Positions 7,800-15,766 of a stretch of 20,099 bases of DNA are shown here, piece after piece. The DNA is from Balneolaceae bacterium (GTDB taxonomy: Bacteria > Bacteroidota > Rhodothermia > Balneolales > Balneolaceae). Positions within the stretch are counted from its first letter, which is position 1. Each line of letters starts with the position of its first letter. The stretch covers positions 1 through 20,099 of the forward strand of contig SLGA01000269.1 in assembly GCA_007123985.1 (NCBI GenBank), in the 5' to 3' direction. The position numbers and the translations under genes were made by a program. Below the pieces are notes generated by a model. It did not search any database, was not told where the DNA came from, and worked only from the letters and a program-made list of their open reading frames with translations.

Positions 7800-8606
7800 C
7801 TATCCAACATTAATTCGCGATTTTTCAGGGATATGTTCTCGAATTTTTTCCAATAAGTAATGATGAAAATATTGGTTTCCGGCTACCATACGCTGGCCAA
7901 ATGCCCACCCCTCTTCTCCTTTCCAGTCTGTTACAATGCCACCAGCTTCCCGAATAATAAGTGCAGCCGCGGCCACATCCCAGATGTGTAGGGAGTATTC
8001 GTAGAATCCGTCAAAACGACCGCATGCAACATTACAAAGGTCATACGAAGCGGCACCCGGGCGTCGGATTCCCTGAAGCTCTTCCATCAGCACACGAAAC
8101 AATCGCAGATATGGTTCTACAAGCGAGAGATCGTTGTATGGAAAACCGGTGGCCACAAAACCGCTTTTGGTTTTTGATGTTTTCGACACATGGATTTTAC
8201 TGCCGTTCAAAAAAGCACCGTTACCTGAAACAGCTGTAAACTCTTCATCACGATTTACTTCAATTACAACACCCACTTTTGGCACTCTGTTATCCCAAAG
8301 TGCAACAGATACACAATAGACCGGGAAATCATTGGCAAAATTTGTTGTGCCATCGATGGGATCAATAATCCAGGTACGATTTGTACTCAAAGAATCATGA
8401 TCGGCAGACTCTTCAGCCAGAACATCATCATCAGGAAAACTTTTTTTTATGACTGCGAGTATTGCTTTTTCTGCAGCCAGATCAGCATCGGTCACCAAAT
8501 CATGAAAACCTTTCTCCTTAATATGAATACCTTTTTTACGATACTCTTTAATAATCCGAACTCCCTCCCGGGCAGCACGCCTTGCAACGTCTAAATCTTC
8601 ACTCAT
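7800..8606 (-). CDS. Inositol monophosphatase family protein (SuhB-like)
   Basis: This 268-residue Mg-dependent, Li-sensitive-type phosphatase is of full family length. Metal and catalytic residues are all present: Glu65-Glu66 in LAEES, Asp82 and Asp85 in the DPIDGTTNF signature (82-90), and Asp210 in the C-terminal IWDVAAA motif followed by EAGG. The TTNF form of the signature is typical of true inositol-1-phosphatase/SuhB proteins and differs from the QSF form in the HisN-like protein at the right end of this window. The substrate is probably myo-inositol-1-phosphate or a related sugar phosphate, by family only. It sits between dnaG (76 bp upstream) and the LKR-like gene (43 bp downstream), all minus strand. 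No terminator is seen between them, so co-transcription is likely but unproven. Confidence 0.9.
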   Translation of the reverse strand: MSEDLDVARRAAREGVRIIKEYRKKGIHIKEKGFHDLVTDADLAAEKAILAVIKKSFPDDDVLAEESADHDSLSTNRTWIIDPIDGTTNFANDFPVYCVSVALWDNRVPKVGVVIEVNRDEEFTAVSGNGAFLNGSKIHVSKTSKTKSGFVATGFPYNDLSLVEPYLRLFRVLMEELQGIRRPGAASYDLCNVACGRFDGFYEYSLHIWDVAAAALIIREAGGIVTDWKGEEGWAFGQRMVAGNQYFHHYLLEKIREHIPEKSRINVG

Positions 8607-8682
8607 CTGTATCTATATCTATTTTCGATTAAAACTATAACCAAATGCCCGCCATTTATATACAACATTCAAAATGACAGGG

Positions 8683-10680
8683 TTACTTCTCTTTCATTTT
8701 ATATTCAAATGTTTTTTTACCAAGCTGAGGTTCATCTTTTGCAAATTCGGGATCATCGAAAAGTTCATCTGATGAACTTTGTTCTATTCTGGAAATTTCC
8801 TTCTGAAGTTTACTGAGCATTTCGATAAACTTAATTTTTTGATCGTGTTCAGCTACTTTTATTTTTCCTGATACCTCCTGCCGCTTTCGTTCACAAAATT
8901 TCAGTCTGAGTGATTTCATGCACGATTTTGCCGTTTGGATCGGGTTTTTATCCCGCCTGTATTCTCCACCCAGCCGTTTTGCAAGATCTTCACTTACCGT
9001 GTGCCGTTCCAGTAAAATATCTCCCAACAGCGACGGAAACGGACTCTCTCTGTTCATGTAGTGCTCTTTTGCAACATCTTCACCATTTTTATGCCGCTCC
9101 ATAATATCTTTGAAAAAATCACGAATCTCTTCGTCTTCAAAGTGATCTTCTCCGATATTGTGGCCTATATACTCTCGCATCTTTTCACCGTAAATAAGCA
9201 GAAGCCGGATCACTTCCATCTCATAATGTGGTTTTTTCCTGGCAGGTTTGATCTCAGATTGAAGCGTTTCATGAGAATCATAATATTCACGATCAGGCAT
9301 AGACCCTGCGGCGGGAACCTGCGGTGGTTGAGATGACCTTCTACTTCGGAAATTTTCCTGCCGTTTTCGCTCGTTCAGAATGATATCGAGCTGCTGGAAT
9401 AACTCACGATCCGTACCTTTTCGATAGACCTGTGTTTTTTGATGCAAATGCTGTACATAGAACTGCCTGTCCAGCTCTCCAGGAATTAATGCTATACTTT
9501 CCAAAATGTGCTTAATGGTTGATGAACGATCAGCGGGACTCTCCATTTTGCCCTCTTTTTCCGCTTTTTGTATCGTGAATGTCACAAAATCTTCAGCACT
9601 CTTTTTCTTCAGTTCAAGAAAGGATTCTTTTCCAAATTGCTTTATAAACGAATCGGGATCTTCACCATCGGGAAGTTCCATCAGCTGCACATCCATACCC
9701 TGCTCAAGGGATACGTTCATAGCCCGAACCATAGCATTTTGCCCGGCAGAATCAGCATCATAAATCATGACAATTCTGTTGCCGTAACGCTGTAAAATCT
9801 TCACCTGGCCGGCTGTTAATGAAGTACCGCTTGAAGCAACCACATTTTTCACATCATGCAAATTCATGGATATCACATCTGTATATCCTTCAACCAGAAT
9901 CACCTCTTCTTCCTTCCGAATATCATTTTTGGCGAAATTCACACCATAAACAACTTCGCTCTTATTATAGACCAGTGTCTGTGCTGAGTTGATATACTTA
10001 GCGGTTTTCTTTTTTTCATTCAGAATACGGCCTGCAAACGCAATCACTTTCCCGGAGGGATTGAAAATCGGGAACATCAGGCGACCGCGAAATGTGTCGT
10101 AGTACCCATCTCCTCGCTGGCTGGGCTTAATCAGATCGGCACCAACAAGATACTCCTCCCCAATTCCTTCTTTGCGTGCAGCTTTTAGCAGTGCATCGTT
10201 TTCAGGTGAGTAACCCAGCCCAAATGTTCGCCAGATTTTTTTATTGTATCCGCGCTTTTCAAGATATGCTCTCGCTTTTTCGGCTTCATCAGATTCAAGT
10301 AACTGTCTGTAAAAAAAGAGCCCTGCAAATTTTAAAGCATGGAAGATACCCTCTCTTTGCCTGGTTCTTTCATCTTCTCCCTCTACATGCTCATCGGGTA
10401 TATCGATACCATAGCGGTCAGCCAGTGTTCGCAGCGATTCGGGAAAACTGATTCCCTCCTGTGCCATCACAAAACTGAATACATCGCCGCTCTCACCACA
10501 TCCAAAACATTTATAGATACCAAGTTTTGGTGTTACATGGAATGAAGGAGTTTTCTCATTATGAAACGGACAAAGCCCTGTAAACCCACTGCCTGACTTT
10601 TTGAGTTTCACATAGTCTCCAACCACCTCTACGATGTCGGCAGCCATGCGAATTTCTTCTTTTTTTTCGTCCGTAATCAT
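8683..10680 (-). CDS. dnaG: DNA primase DnaG
   Basis: This primase synthesises RNA primers at the replication fork; 665 residues, full length for the family. The N-terminal CHC2 zinc ribbon has Cys37, His40, Cys58 and Cys61 (CPFH and CFGC motifs). The catalytic core includes the RGR...PIFNPSGKVIAFAGR segment (198-218) and the Toprim fold with Glu264 (VEGYTD) and the acidic pair Asp308/Asp310 (YDADSAG). Residues about 430-480 are a charged, low-complexity linker, and the remainder is the helicase-interaction region. The ATG at 10680 is followed directly by the conserved start of the family. The usual rpsU-dnaG-rpoD neighbours of other phyla are not present: it is followed by a phosphatase gene and diverges from sucD. 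No Shine-Dalgarno is visible. Confidence 0.97.
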   Translation of the reverse strand: MITDEKKEEIRMAADIVEVVGDYVKLKKSGSGFTGLCPFHNEKTPSFHVTPKLGIYKCFGCGESGDVFSFVMAQEGISFPESLRTLADRYGIDIPDEHVEGEDERTRQREGIFHALKFAGLFFYRQLLESDEAEKARAYLEKRGYNKKIWRTFGLGYSPENDALLKAARKEGIGEEYLVGADLIKPSQRGDGYYDTFRGRLMFPIFNPSGKVIAFAGRILNEKKKTAKYINSAQTLVYNKSEVVYGVNFAKNDIRKEEEVILVEGYTDVISMNLHDVKNVVASSGTSLTAGQVKILQRYGNRIVMIYDADSAGQNAMVRAMNVSLEQGMDVQLMELPDGEDPDSFIKQFGKESFLELKKKSAEDFVTFTIQKAEKEGKMESPADRSSTIKHILESIALIPGELDRQFYVQHLHQKTQVYRKGTDRELFQQLDIILNERKRQENFRSRRSSQPPQVPAAGSMPDREYYDSHETLQSEIKPARKKPHYEMEVIRLLLIYGEKMREYIGHNIGEDHFEDEEIRDFFKDIMERHKNGEDVAKEHYMNRESPFPSLLGDILLERHTVSEDLAKRLGGEYRRDKNPIQTAKSCMKSLRLKFCERKRQEVSGKIKVAEHDQKIKFIEMLSKLQKEISRIEQSSSDELFDDPEFAKDEPQLGKKTFEYKMKEK

Positions 10681-10861
10681 TCTGAAATGATAACGAAAAG
10701 CAGGCTGTACAACAAAGCAGATCTCTTTAATTGTGATAAAATCGGCTCTTCATTCATCGGGTGAAATCTTTGCACAAGATTGCATCTACACTTCGGAGGT
10801 GAGGTAGTATTTTAGTACAGTTATTCCGATATAATTGATACAATTTCGTACATGTTGCTCT

Positions 10862-10890
10862 TTGGCAATCAAATGCAATGATGGTATATT
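10862..10890 (+). promoter_or_regulatory. Predicted sigma70-like promoter of sucD
   Basis: TTGGCA (10862-10867) and TATATT (10885-10890) are separated by exactly 17 bases; each hexamer matches the housekeeping consensus at 5 of 6 positions. The same stretch also reads as a Bacteroidota-type promoter: TTTG at 10861-10864, then TATATTTA. Initiation near 10897 would leave a leader of about 40 bases. Confidence 0.6.
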
Positions 10891-10935
10891 TACAGGATTG
10901 AAATAAAAAGATAATCTAAATAATTAACCTGATTC

Positions 10936-11802
10936 ATGAGTGTATTAGTTGGTAATAACACCCGTTTGATCGTACAAGGATTTACCGGAAGCGAAGGAAC
11001 TTTTCACGCCGGCCAAATGATAGAGTACGGAACCAATGTAGTTGGCGGCGTAACCCCCGGAAAAGGCGGCCAAAAACATCTTGATAAACCTGTTTTTAAC
11101 ACCGTAGCTGATGCGGTTGCTGATGAAGGAGCAAATACATCTGTAATTTTTGTGCCACCTGCTTTTGCGGCAGATGCCATTATTGAATCGGCTATTGCTG
11201 GCATTGATGTAATCATTTGTATTACGGAAGGCATCCCCGTGCAGGATATGGTGAAAGCAAAACAGGTTTGTATAAATCACGGAGCTACTCTTATTGGGCC
11301 AAACTGCCCCGGTGTAATTACTCCCGGCGAAGCTAAAGTAGGTATTATGCCTGCAATGATTTTTTCACCCGGAAATATCGGTTTAATTTCGCGCTCCGGT
11401 ACTCTTACCTACGAAGCTGTTGATCAGTTAACGAAAATCGGACTTGGACAAAGTACAGCTATTGGTATTGGCGGCGACCCCGTTATCGGAACTACTCACA
11501 CAGATGCTGTTAAACTCTTCAACGAAGACCCTGATACCGAAGCTATTGTGCTGATTGGCGAGATTGGCGGTTCGGCTGAGGAAGAAGCAGCTGCTTATAT
11601 TAAAGAAAACGTAAATAAACCAGTTGTAGCATTTATTGCGGGTAGCACGGCACCTCCCGGAAGAAGAATGGGGCATGCAGGTGCAATTATTTCGGGCGGA
11701 CAAGGTACCGCAGCAGATAAGAAGAAAGCTTTACGTGAAGCAGGTGTAACTGTAGCAGAAAGCCCGGCAGAAATTGGTGTTACATTAAAGAGTATTCTTT
11801 AA
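10936..11802 (+). CDS. sucD: Succinyl-CoA ligase alpha subunit SucD
   Basis: SucD with SucC converts succinyl-CoA plus (A/G)DP and phosphate to succinate plus (A/G)TP in the TCA cycle. At 288 residues it has the usual length. The CoA-binding Rossmann domain starts with QGFTGSEGTFH (14-24). The GPNCPGVI block (121-128) is conserved, and the phosphorylated active-site histidine is His247 in GRRMGHAGAI. The ligase domain includes EIGGSAEEEAA and ends normally. The beta subunit gene is not adjacent. It has a good promoter upstream and a strong terminator 22 bp after the stop codon, so it is probably transcribed alone. It is divergent from dnaG. A link to icmF, at the other side of the window, through acyl-CoA metabolism would be speculative. 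Confidence 0.97.
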   Translation: MSVLVGNNTRLIVQGFTGSEGTFHAGQMIEYGTNVVGGVTPGKGGQKHLDKPVFNTVADAVADEGANTSVIFVPPAFAADAIIESAIAGIDVIICITEGIPVQDMVKAKQVCINHGATLIGPNCPGVITPGEAKVGIMPAMIFSPGNIGLISRSGTLTYEAVDQLTKIGLGQSTAIGIGGDPVIGTTHTDAVKLFNEDPDTEAIVLIGEIGGSAEEEAAAYIKENVNKPVVAFIAGSTAPPGRRMGHAGAIISGGQGTAADKKKALREAGVTVAESPAEIGVTLKSIL

Positions 11803-11824
11803 TAACCACGCCCTTCGAGAAAGT

Positions 11825-11863
11825 AAAAAAGCCGCTCTGATCTATTCAAAGCGGCTTTTTTTT
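11825..11863. terminator. Bidirectional rho-independent terminator (sucD / glgC)
   Basis: GCCGCT (11831-11836) pairs with AGCGGC (11850-11855) across a 13-nt loop. The stem is preceded by A6 (11825-11830) and followed by T8 (11856-11863), so A-T pairs extend it and a T tract follows in both directions. It lies between the converging ends of sucD and glgC, 13 bp from the glgC stop. Confidence 0.92.
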
Positions 11864-11876
11864 GTCCTATTCGGAT

Positions 11877-13151
11877 TTAGATAATCGAGTAACCGTCCGG
11901 AATAACTGCTCCTTTCTGGATGATTACAATACCATCAACAACAGAGTGTTTTTCGTATTCCCCATCTTCAAGATGTGAACCTCCGGTAATTTTCACATCA
12001 TTACCGATACGCACATTTTTATCAATAATCGCATTACTTATAAAACATCGCTGGCCAATTCCCATTAGCGGTCTGTCATTCGATTGGTGGTCGAAATCAT
12101 CCTGCGTAGCAAAATGGTCGTTACCCATTACAATGGCTGATTCGATAGTGGTTCCTTTTCCTATTCGGGATCGAATTCCAATCACTGATCGCTCAATTCT
12201 GCTTGCCTCTATAATGCATCCTTCCGCAATAAGTGTACGCTCGAGATTGGTTCCTGTTAATTTTGAAGCCGGCAGGTAACGGGCTCTTGTATAGATAATC
12301 TGTTCATTATCATATAAATTAAAATCCGGCACCGTCTCACAGAGTTCAAGATTTGCTTCAAAAAATGAACTGATTGTACCGATATCTGTCCAATATCCAC
12401 TAAATGCGAAGCTGGAAACTTTACTACCTTCTTCAATTGCTTTCGGTATAATTTCTTTACCAAAGTCTGTTGCATCAGGATTCTCTTTGAATAACTTTAA
12501 TAGCACATCTTTACTGAACACATAAATCCCCATAGAAGCCAGGTAATTTCTGCCCTGTGCTTTCATCTCATCAGAAACCTCTGAAGACCAGTTTGAAAGT
12601 TCATCAGCTGAAGGCTTTTCAACAAAGCTTTCAATGGTTCCGTCTTCGTTGGTTTTCATGATTCCAAAACCCGTAGCATCTTCTGCTTTCACGGGAATTG
12701 TGGCTACAGTGAGGTCAGCATTATCGCGTTCATGAACTTTAAGAAGTTTGCGGTAATCCATTTGATACAGCTGATCGCCCGAAAGCACGAGAACGTGAGT
12801 ATAATCGTAATTAGCCATGTGATGAAGTGACTGCCGGACTGCATCAGCGGTGCCCTGGAACCAGCTTTGGCTTTTCGGTGTCTGTTCGGCCGCAAGAATA
12901 TCTACAAAGCCGTGAGAAAAAAGATCGAAATTATACGTGTTTTTTATATGCCTGTTCAATGAGGCAGAGTTAAACTGAGTGAGAACAAATATTTTCCTGA
13001 TTCGCGAGTTCAGGCAGTTTGATATAGGTATATCCACCAACCTGTACTTACCGGCTACCGGCACTGCAGGTTTGCTTCTGTGGCGGGTTAACGGGTCAAG
13101 GCGGGTGCCCCTGCCGCCACCTAAAATAATTGCAATAGTTGATTCTTCCAT
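11877..13151 (-). CDS. glgC: Glucose-1-phosphate adenylyltransferase GlgC
   Basis: GlgC makes ADP-glucose from ATP and glucose-1-phosphate, the committed step of bacterial glycogen synthesis; 424 residues, full length. The nucleotidyltransferase domain has GGGRGTRLDPLT (11-22), KPAVPVAGKYRLVDIPISN (27-45), WFQGTADAVRQ (97-107) and SGDQLYQMDY (124-133), then the FVEKP sugar-phosphate site. The C-terminal part is a left-handed beta-helix of hexapeptide-like turns, used for tetramerisation and allostery. The sequence reads closest to the cyanobacterial/plant-like type (my impression, not a computed result). It lies 15 bp after glgA and has one of only two clear Shine-Dalgarno sequences in the window, so it is almost certainly translated from a glgA-glgC message. 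Confidence 0.96.
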   Translation of the reverse strand: MEESTIAIILGGGRGTRLDPLTRHRSKPAVPVAGKYRLVDIPISNCLNSRIRKIFVLTQFNSASLNRHIKNTYNFDLFSHGFVDILAAEQTPKSQSWFQGTADAVRQSLHHMANYDYTHVLVLSGDQLYQMDYRKLLKVHERDNADLTVATIPVKAEDATGFGIMKTNEDGTIESFVEKPSADELSNWSSEVSDEMKAQGRNYLASMGIYVFSKDVLLKLFKENPDATDFGKEIIPKAIEEGSKVSSFAFSGYWTDIGTISSFFEANLELCETVPDFNLYDNEQIIYTRARYLPASKLTGTNLERTLIAEGCIIEASRIERSVIGIRSRIGKGTTIESAIVMGNDHFATQDDFDHQSNDRPLMGIGQRCFISNAIIDKNVRIGNDVKITGGSHLEDGEYEKHSVVDGIVIIQKGAVIPDGYSII

Positions 13152-13159
13152 GATTGTAG

Positions 13160-13165
13160 TCCTCT
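13160..13165 (-). promoter_or_regulatory. Shine-Dalgarno AGAGGA before glgC
   Basis: AGAGGA on the minus strand, 8 bases before the glgC ATG and just after the glgA stop. It fixes the glgC start and shows ribosome loading inside the operon. Confidence 0.7.
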
Positions 13166-13166
13166 T

Positions 13167-14600
13167 TTATTTCATTGTTTTATACATCGTTCTGTAGTTT
13201 TCTGAAGCTTTTACCCACGAAAAGTCCAGATTCATTATGTATCGCCGGTTCGCATCAAATAAACGCTTTTTGCTGTATAATTCCACTGCGCGTTTTATAA
13301 CTTCTACGGCCTCATCAAGGTTAAAATTATCAAATACAAAACCGTAACCATTCTCTTCTCTTCGATCGATTACAGTATCGGCAAGACCTCCTGTTTTTCT
13401 CACAATAGGTATTGTGCCGTAGCGCATGGAATAAAGTTGATTTAGCCCGCACGGTTCCACTCTTGATGGCATGAACAGATAATCGGAGCCCGCGTAAATT
13501 CTGTGTGCCAGTTCTTCGTTATACTCAAGCCTGCTATCAAAATAGCCGGTGTAATTATCCTGCAGATCTTCAAATATGGAGTGCAAATAGGGTTCTCCTG
13601 TACCAAGTACCAGGAATGAGGCCTCAACTCCCTGGGCTTTACACTCTTTTATTAGATCAGGAATTAGATCGGCCCCTTTTTCACGCACAAGCCTGCCAAT
13701 GAACGAAATAAGTGGCCGTTCAGGATCAAGACCGAACTCGTTATACAAAAACTCCTTGTTGGCACCCTTTCCTACTTTATAATTTCTTAAGGAATAGTTT
13801 TCGAGCAGGTATGGGTCCGTTGATGGATCCCAGACTTCGTTATCAATTCCGTTCAGAATACCTGTTGTTTTGGGTGATTCCTGCCGGAGCAAAATTTCAA
13901 GACCATGGCAAAACTCTTTCAATTCACTGAGATATCCGGTTGATACGGTTGTCACTTTCCAGGCTGTTTTGATTCCCGCTGCAAGAGCATTCAGGGCACC
14001 GTCCCATTCAAGGATTCCCATATTGTAAAAATCAAACTCGGGCAACAGTGAAGCACTCCCCATATCGTACCTGCCCTGGTATTCACCATTGTGAATGGTT
14101 AGAACGGTGGGTATTGATTTCATCTTCTGATACCGATAGCTCTTGGTAAGCATAAACGGAATAAGCGCCGTGTGATGATCGTGGCAATGAATCACATCAG
14201 GCTTTTTCGGTTGTGACTGGACCCAATCAAGTGCAGCAATCTGAAAACTAAAAAATCGCTCTTTTTCATCCCAATAGGGATACCCTGACCACGGATCAAG
14301 ATATATGCCCGGTCGATCAAATCTGCCGGGAATATCAATCAGAATCAGCTCAAAACCAAGATCCGGTTTATCAAGTTTACTCACACGATATGCAAATGAG
14401 GAATTTCCAAATGGAGCACGCCCTTCATAAAGAAGTGACGTTTCTGCCTGTTGCATCCATTTATTATGGTAGTGAGGCAAAATTACGGAGGCAGTATCAC
14501 CCGCCATGTTTAAATACTTAGGAAGTGCCCCCGCTACATCCCCCAATCCCCCGGCCTTTGCTACGGGATAACATTCTGCCGATACATGAACTATTTTCAT
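13167..14600 (-). CDS. glgA: Glycogen synthase GlgA (ADP-glucose starch synthase)
   Basis: GlgA is a GT5-family glucosyltransferase that extends alpha-1,4-glucan chains from ADP-glucose; 477 residues, normal length. The N-terminal GT5 hallmark is KAGGLGDVAGALPKYL (15-30), with Lys15 at the ADP-glucose-binding site. The C-terminal Rossmann domain begins near SFIGRLVREKGADLI and contains the PSRVEPCGLNQLYSMRYG donor-site block followed by KTGGLADTV. There is no signal peptide, as expected for a cytosolic enzyme. It is the first gene of the glgA-glgC pair; a branching enzyme (glgB) is not in the window. No Shine-Dalgarno is visible at this start, unlike glgC. The 239-bp gap upstream, shared with the divergent ABC exporter, is AT-rich, and I could not find a convincing promoter there. 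Confidence 0.97.
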   Translation of the reverse strand: MKIVHVSAECYPVAKAGGLGDVAGALPKYLNMAGDTASVILPHYHNKWMQQAETSLLYEGRAPFGNSSFAYRVSKLDKPDLGFELILIDIPGRFDRPGIYLDPWSGYPYWDEKERFFSFQIAALDWVQSQPKKPDVIHCHDHHTALIPFMLTKSYRYQKMKSIPTVLTIHNGEYQGRYDMGSASLLPEFDFYNMGILEWDGALNALAAGIKTAWKVTTVSTGYLSELKEFCHGLEILLRQESPKTTGILNGIDNEVWDPSTDPYLLENYSLRNYKVGKGANKEFLYNEFGLDPERPLISFIGRLVREKGADLIPDLIKECKAQGVEASFLVLGTGEPYLHSIFEDLQDNYTGYFDSRLEYNEELAHRIYAGSDYLFMPSRVEPCGLNQLYSMRYGTIPIVRKTGGLADTVIDRREENGYGFVFDNFNLDEAVEVIKRAVELYSKKRLFDANRRYIMNLDFSWVKASENYRTMYKTMK

Positions 14601-14839
14601 AAAGAACTCTGAAACTTTGTTTTACTTAGGTCGTATCCGTTTTGCGATAACCGATTGAATTAATGAAAAGATCGAACCACCTGCAATGAACTTATCATTA
14701 AATAATGTAGATAATAAAGTATTAAATAGGTGCTACATCCTAAAATGTTTTATGTTAATACTTTTGAAAAGCTTTGATATTTCTTACCCTAAAGCGATCT
14801 TTTCCACCAACTGCTAACAACCTTACTCACATAAAATCA

Positions 14840-15766
14840 ATGAGTACAATTCAAGTTAAAAATCTCTCTAAATATTTCGGAAAAACAAAAGCCGTTCAAA
14901 ATGTCTCTTTTAATGTAGAAAAAGGACGCATTACCGGACTGCTTGGCCCCAACGGTGCGGGGAAAACCACAACCATACGGATGATTAATTACATCATGCC
15001 TCAGGATGAGGGGAGTATCACCATAAACGGTTTATCTGTGAGTGCAAAAACCCAAAAAATGATCGGCTACATGCCGGAAGAACGTGGTTTGTACAAAAAA
15101 ATGAAGGTTGGTGAGCAGCTTGTATATCTCTCCCAACTAAAAGGATTGAGTAAGGAGAAAGCAAAAGAACAGATTAAATACTGGCTGAACCGGTTCGGTG
15201 CCTACGACTGGCATTCAAAAGCAGTTGGTGAATTATCCAAAGGTATGAGCCAGAAAATACAGTTCATTGCCACAATCGTTCATGATCCCGATATCTATAT
15301 TTTTGACGAACCTTTCAGCGGTCTCGATCCAATCAACAGTGAGTTATTGAAAGAGATTATTATTGAATTGCGCGAAAAAGGAAAAACCGTACTCTTTTCA
15401 ACACACCGGATGGAACAGGTTGAACAGATGTGTGATGATATCTGCCTGTTTAATAATGGTAAAGTGGTACTTACCGGTAATCTGCGCCAGGTAAAGAAAG
15501 ATTTTGGTAAAAATACAGTGCTCATTGAGTTTGAAGGGGATGGCGGGTTTCTTGATGAGCTGACAAATGTTCGAATAAATAATCGATCCACAAATTTTGC
15601 CGAAATCAGGATTTTAGATGACAGAAACCATCAGGATATTTTGATAAAAGCCATGCAAAACGCTGAAATACATAAATTTCAGCTTGTTGAGCCATCATTA
15701 AACGAAATTTTTATCTCCACTGTGGGTGAGGATAACATCAAAAACAAAGAGGAACTTTTAGCATGA
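14840..15766 (+). CDS. ABC-2 type exporter, ATP-binding protein
   Basis: This 308-residue ATPase powers an ABC-2 membrane exporter. It has Walker A GPNGAGKT (36-43), the signature block LSKGMSQ (132-138, in place of LSGGQ), Walker B IYIFDEP with Asp156-Glu157, a D-loop SGLDP and the switch His189 in STHRMEQ. The C-terminal tail beyond about 225 matches the accessory domain common to NatA-like ATPases. I chose the ATG at 14840 over a TTG 66 bases upstream, because the extra 22 residues do not resemble the family and the ABC fold starts at MSTIQVKNLSK. The next gene overlaps by 4 nt (ATGA), so the two form one complex. The substrate is unknown; the NatA/NatB sodium-extrusion family is the nearest I recognise. 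Confidence 0.92.
   Translation: MSTIQVKNLSKYFGKTKAVQNVSFNVEKGRITGLLGPNGAGKTTTIRMINYIMPQDEGSITINGLSVSAKTQKMIGYMPEERGLYKKMKVGEQLVYLSQLKGLSKEKAKEQIKYWLNRFGAYDWHSKAVGELSKGMSQKIQFIATIVHDPDIYIFDEPFSGLDPINSELLKEIIIELREKGKTVLFSTHRMEQVEQMCDDICLFNNGKVVLTGNLRQVKKDFGKNTVLIEFEGDGGFLDELTNVRINNRSTNFAEIRILDDRNHQDILIKAMQNAEIHKFQLVEPSLNEIFISTVGEDNIKNKEELLA
15748..15753 (+). promoter_or_regulatory. Shine-Dalgarno AGAGGA before the ABC permease
   Basis: AGAGGA 9 bases before the ATG at 15763, inside the end of the ATPase gene. It supports that start and suggests independent or coupled initiation at the overlap. Confidence 0.65.

Noticed and set aside
10681..10860. Possible small RNA or small gene between dnaG and sucD
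   Set aside because: A GGAGG at 10795-10799 has no start codon at suitable spacing, and I see no stable structure or tRNA-like fold.
14774..14839. 22-residue N-terminal extension of the ABC ATPase from a TTG
   Set aside because: The extension has no family resemblance, and the ATG at 14840 is immediately before the conserved ABC fold.
14601..14839. Possible promoters and a loose ATGTAG/CTACAT inverted repeat between glgA and the ABC exporter
   Set aside because: The arms are only 6 bp with a 22-nt loop in AT-rich DNA, and no hexamer pair fits a promoter convincingly on either strand.
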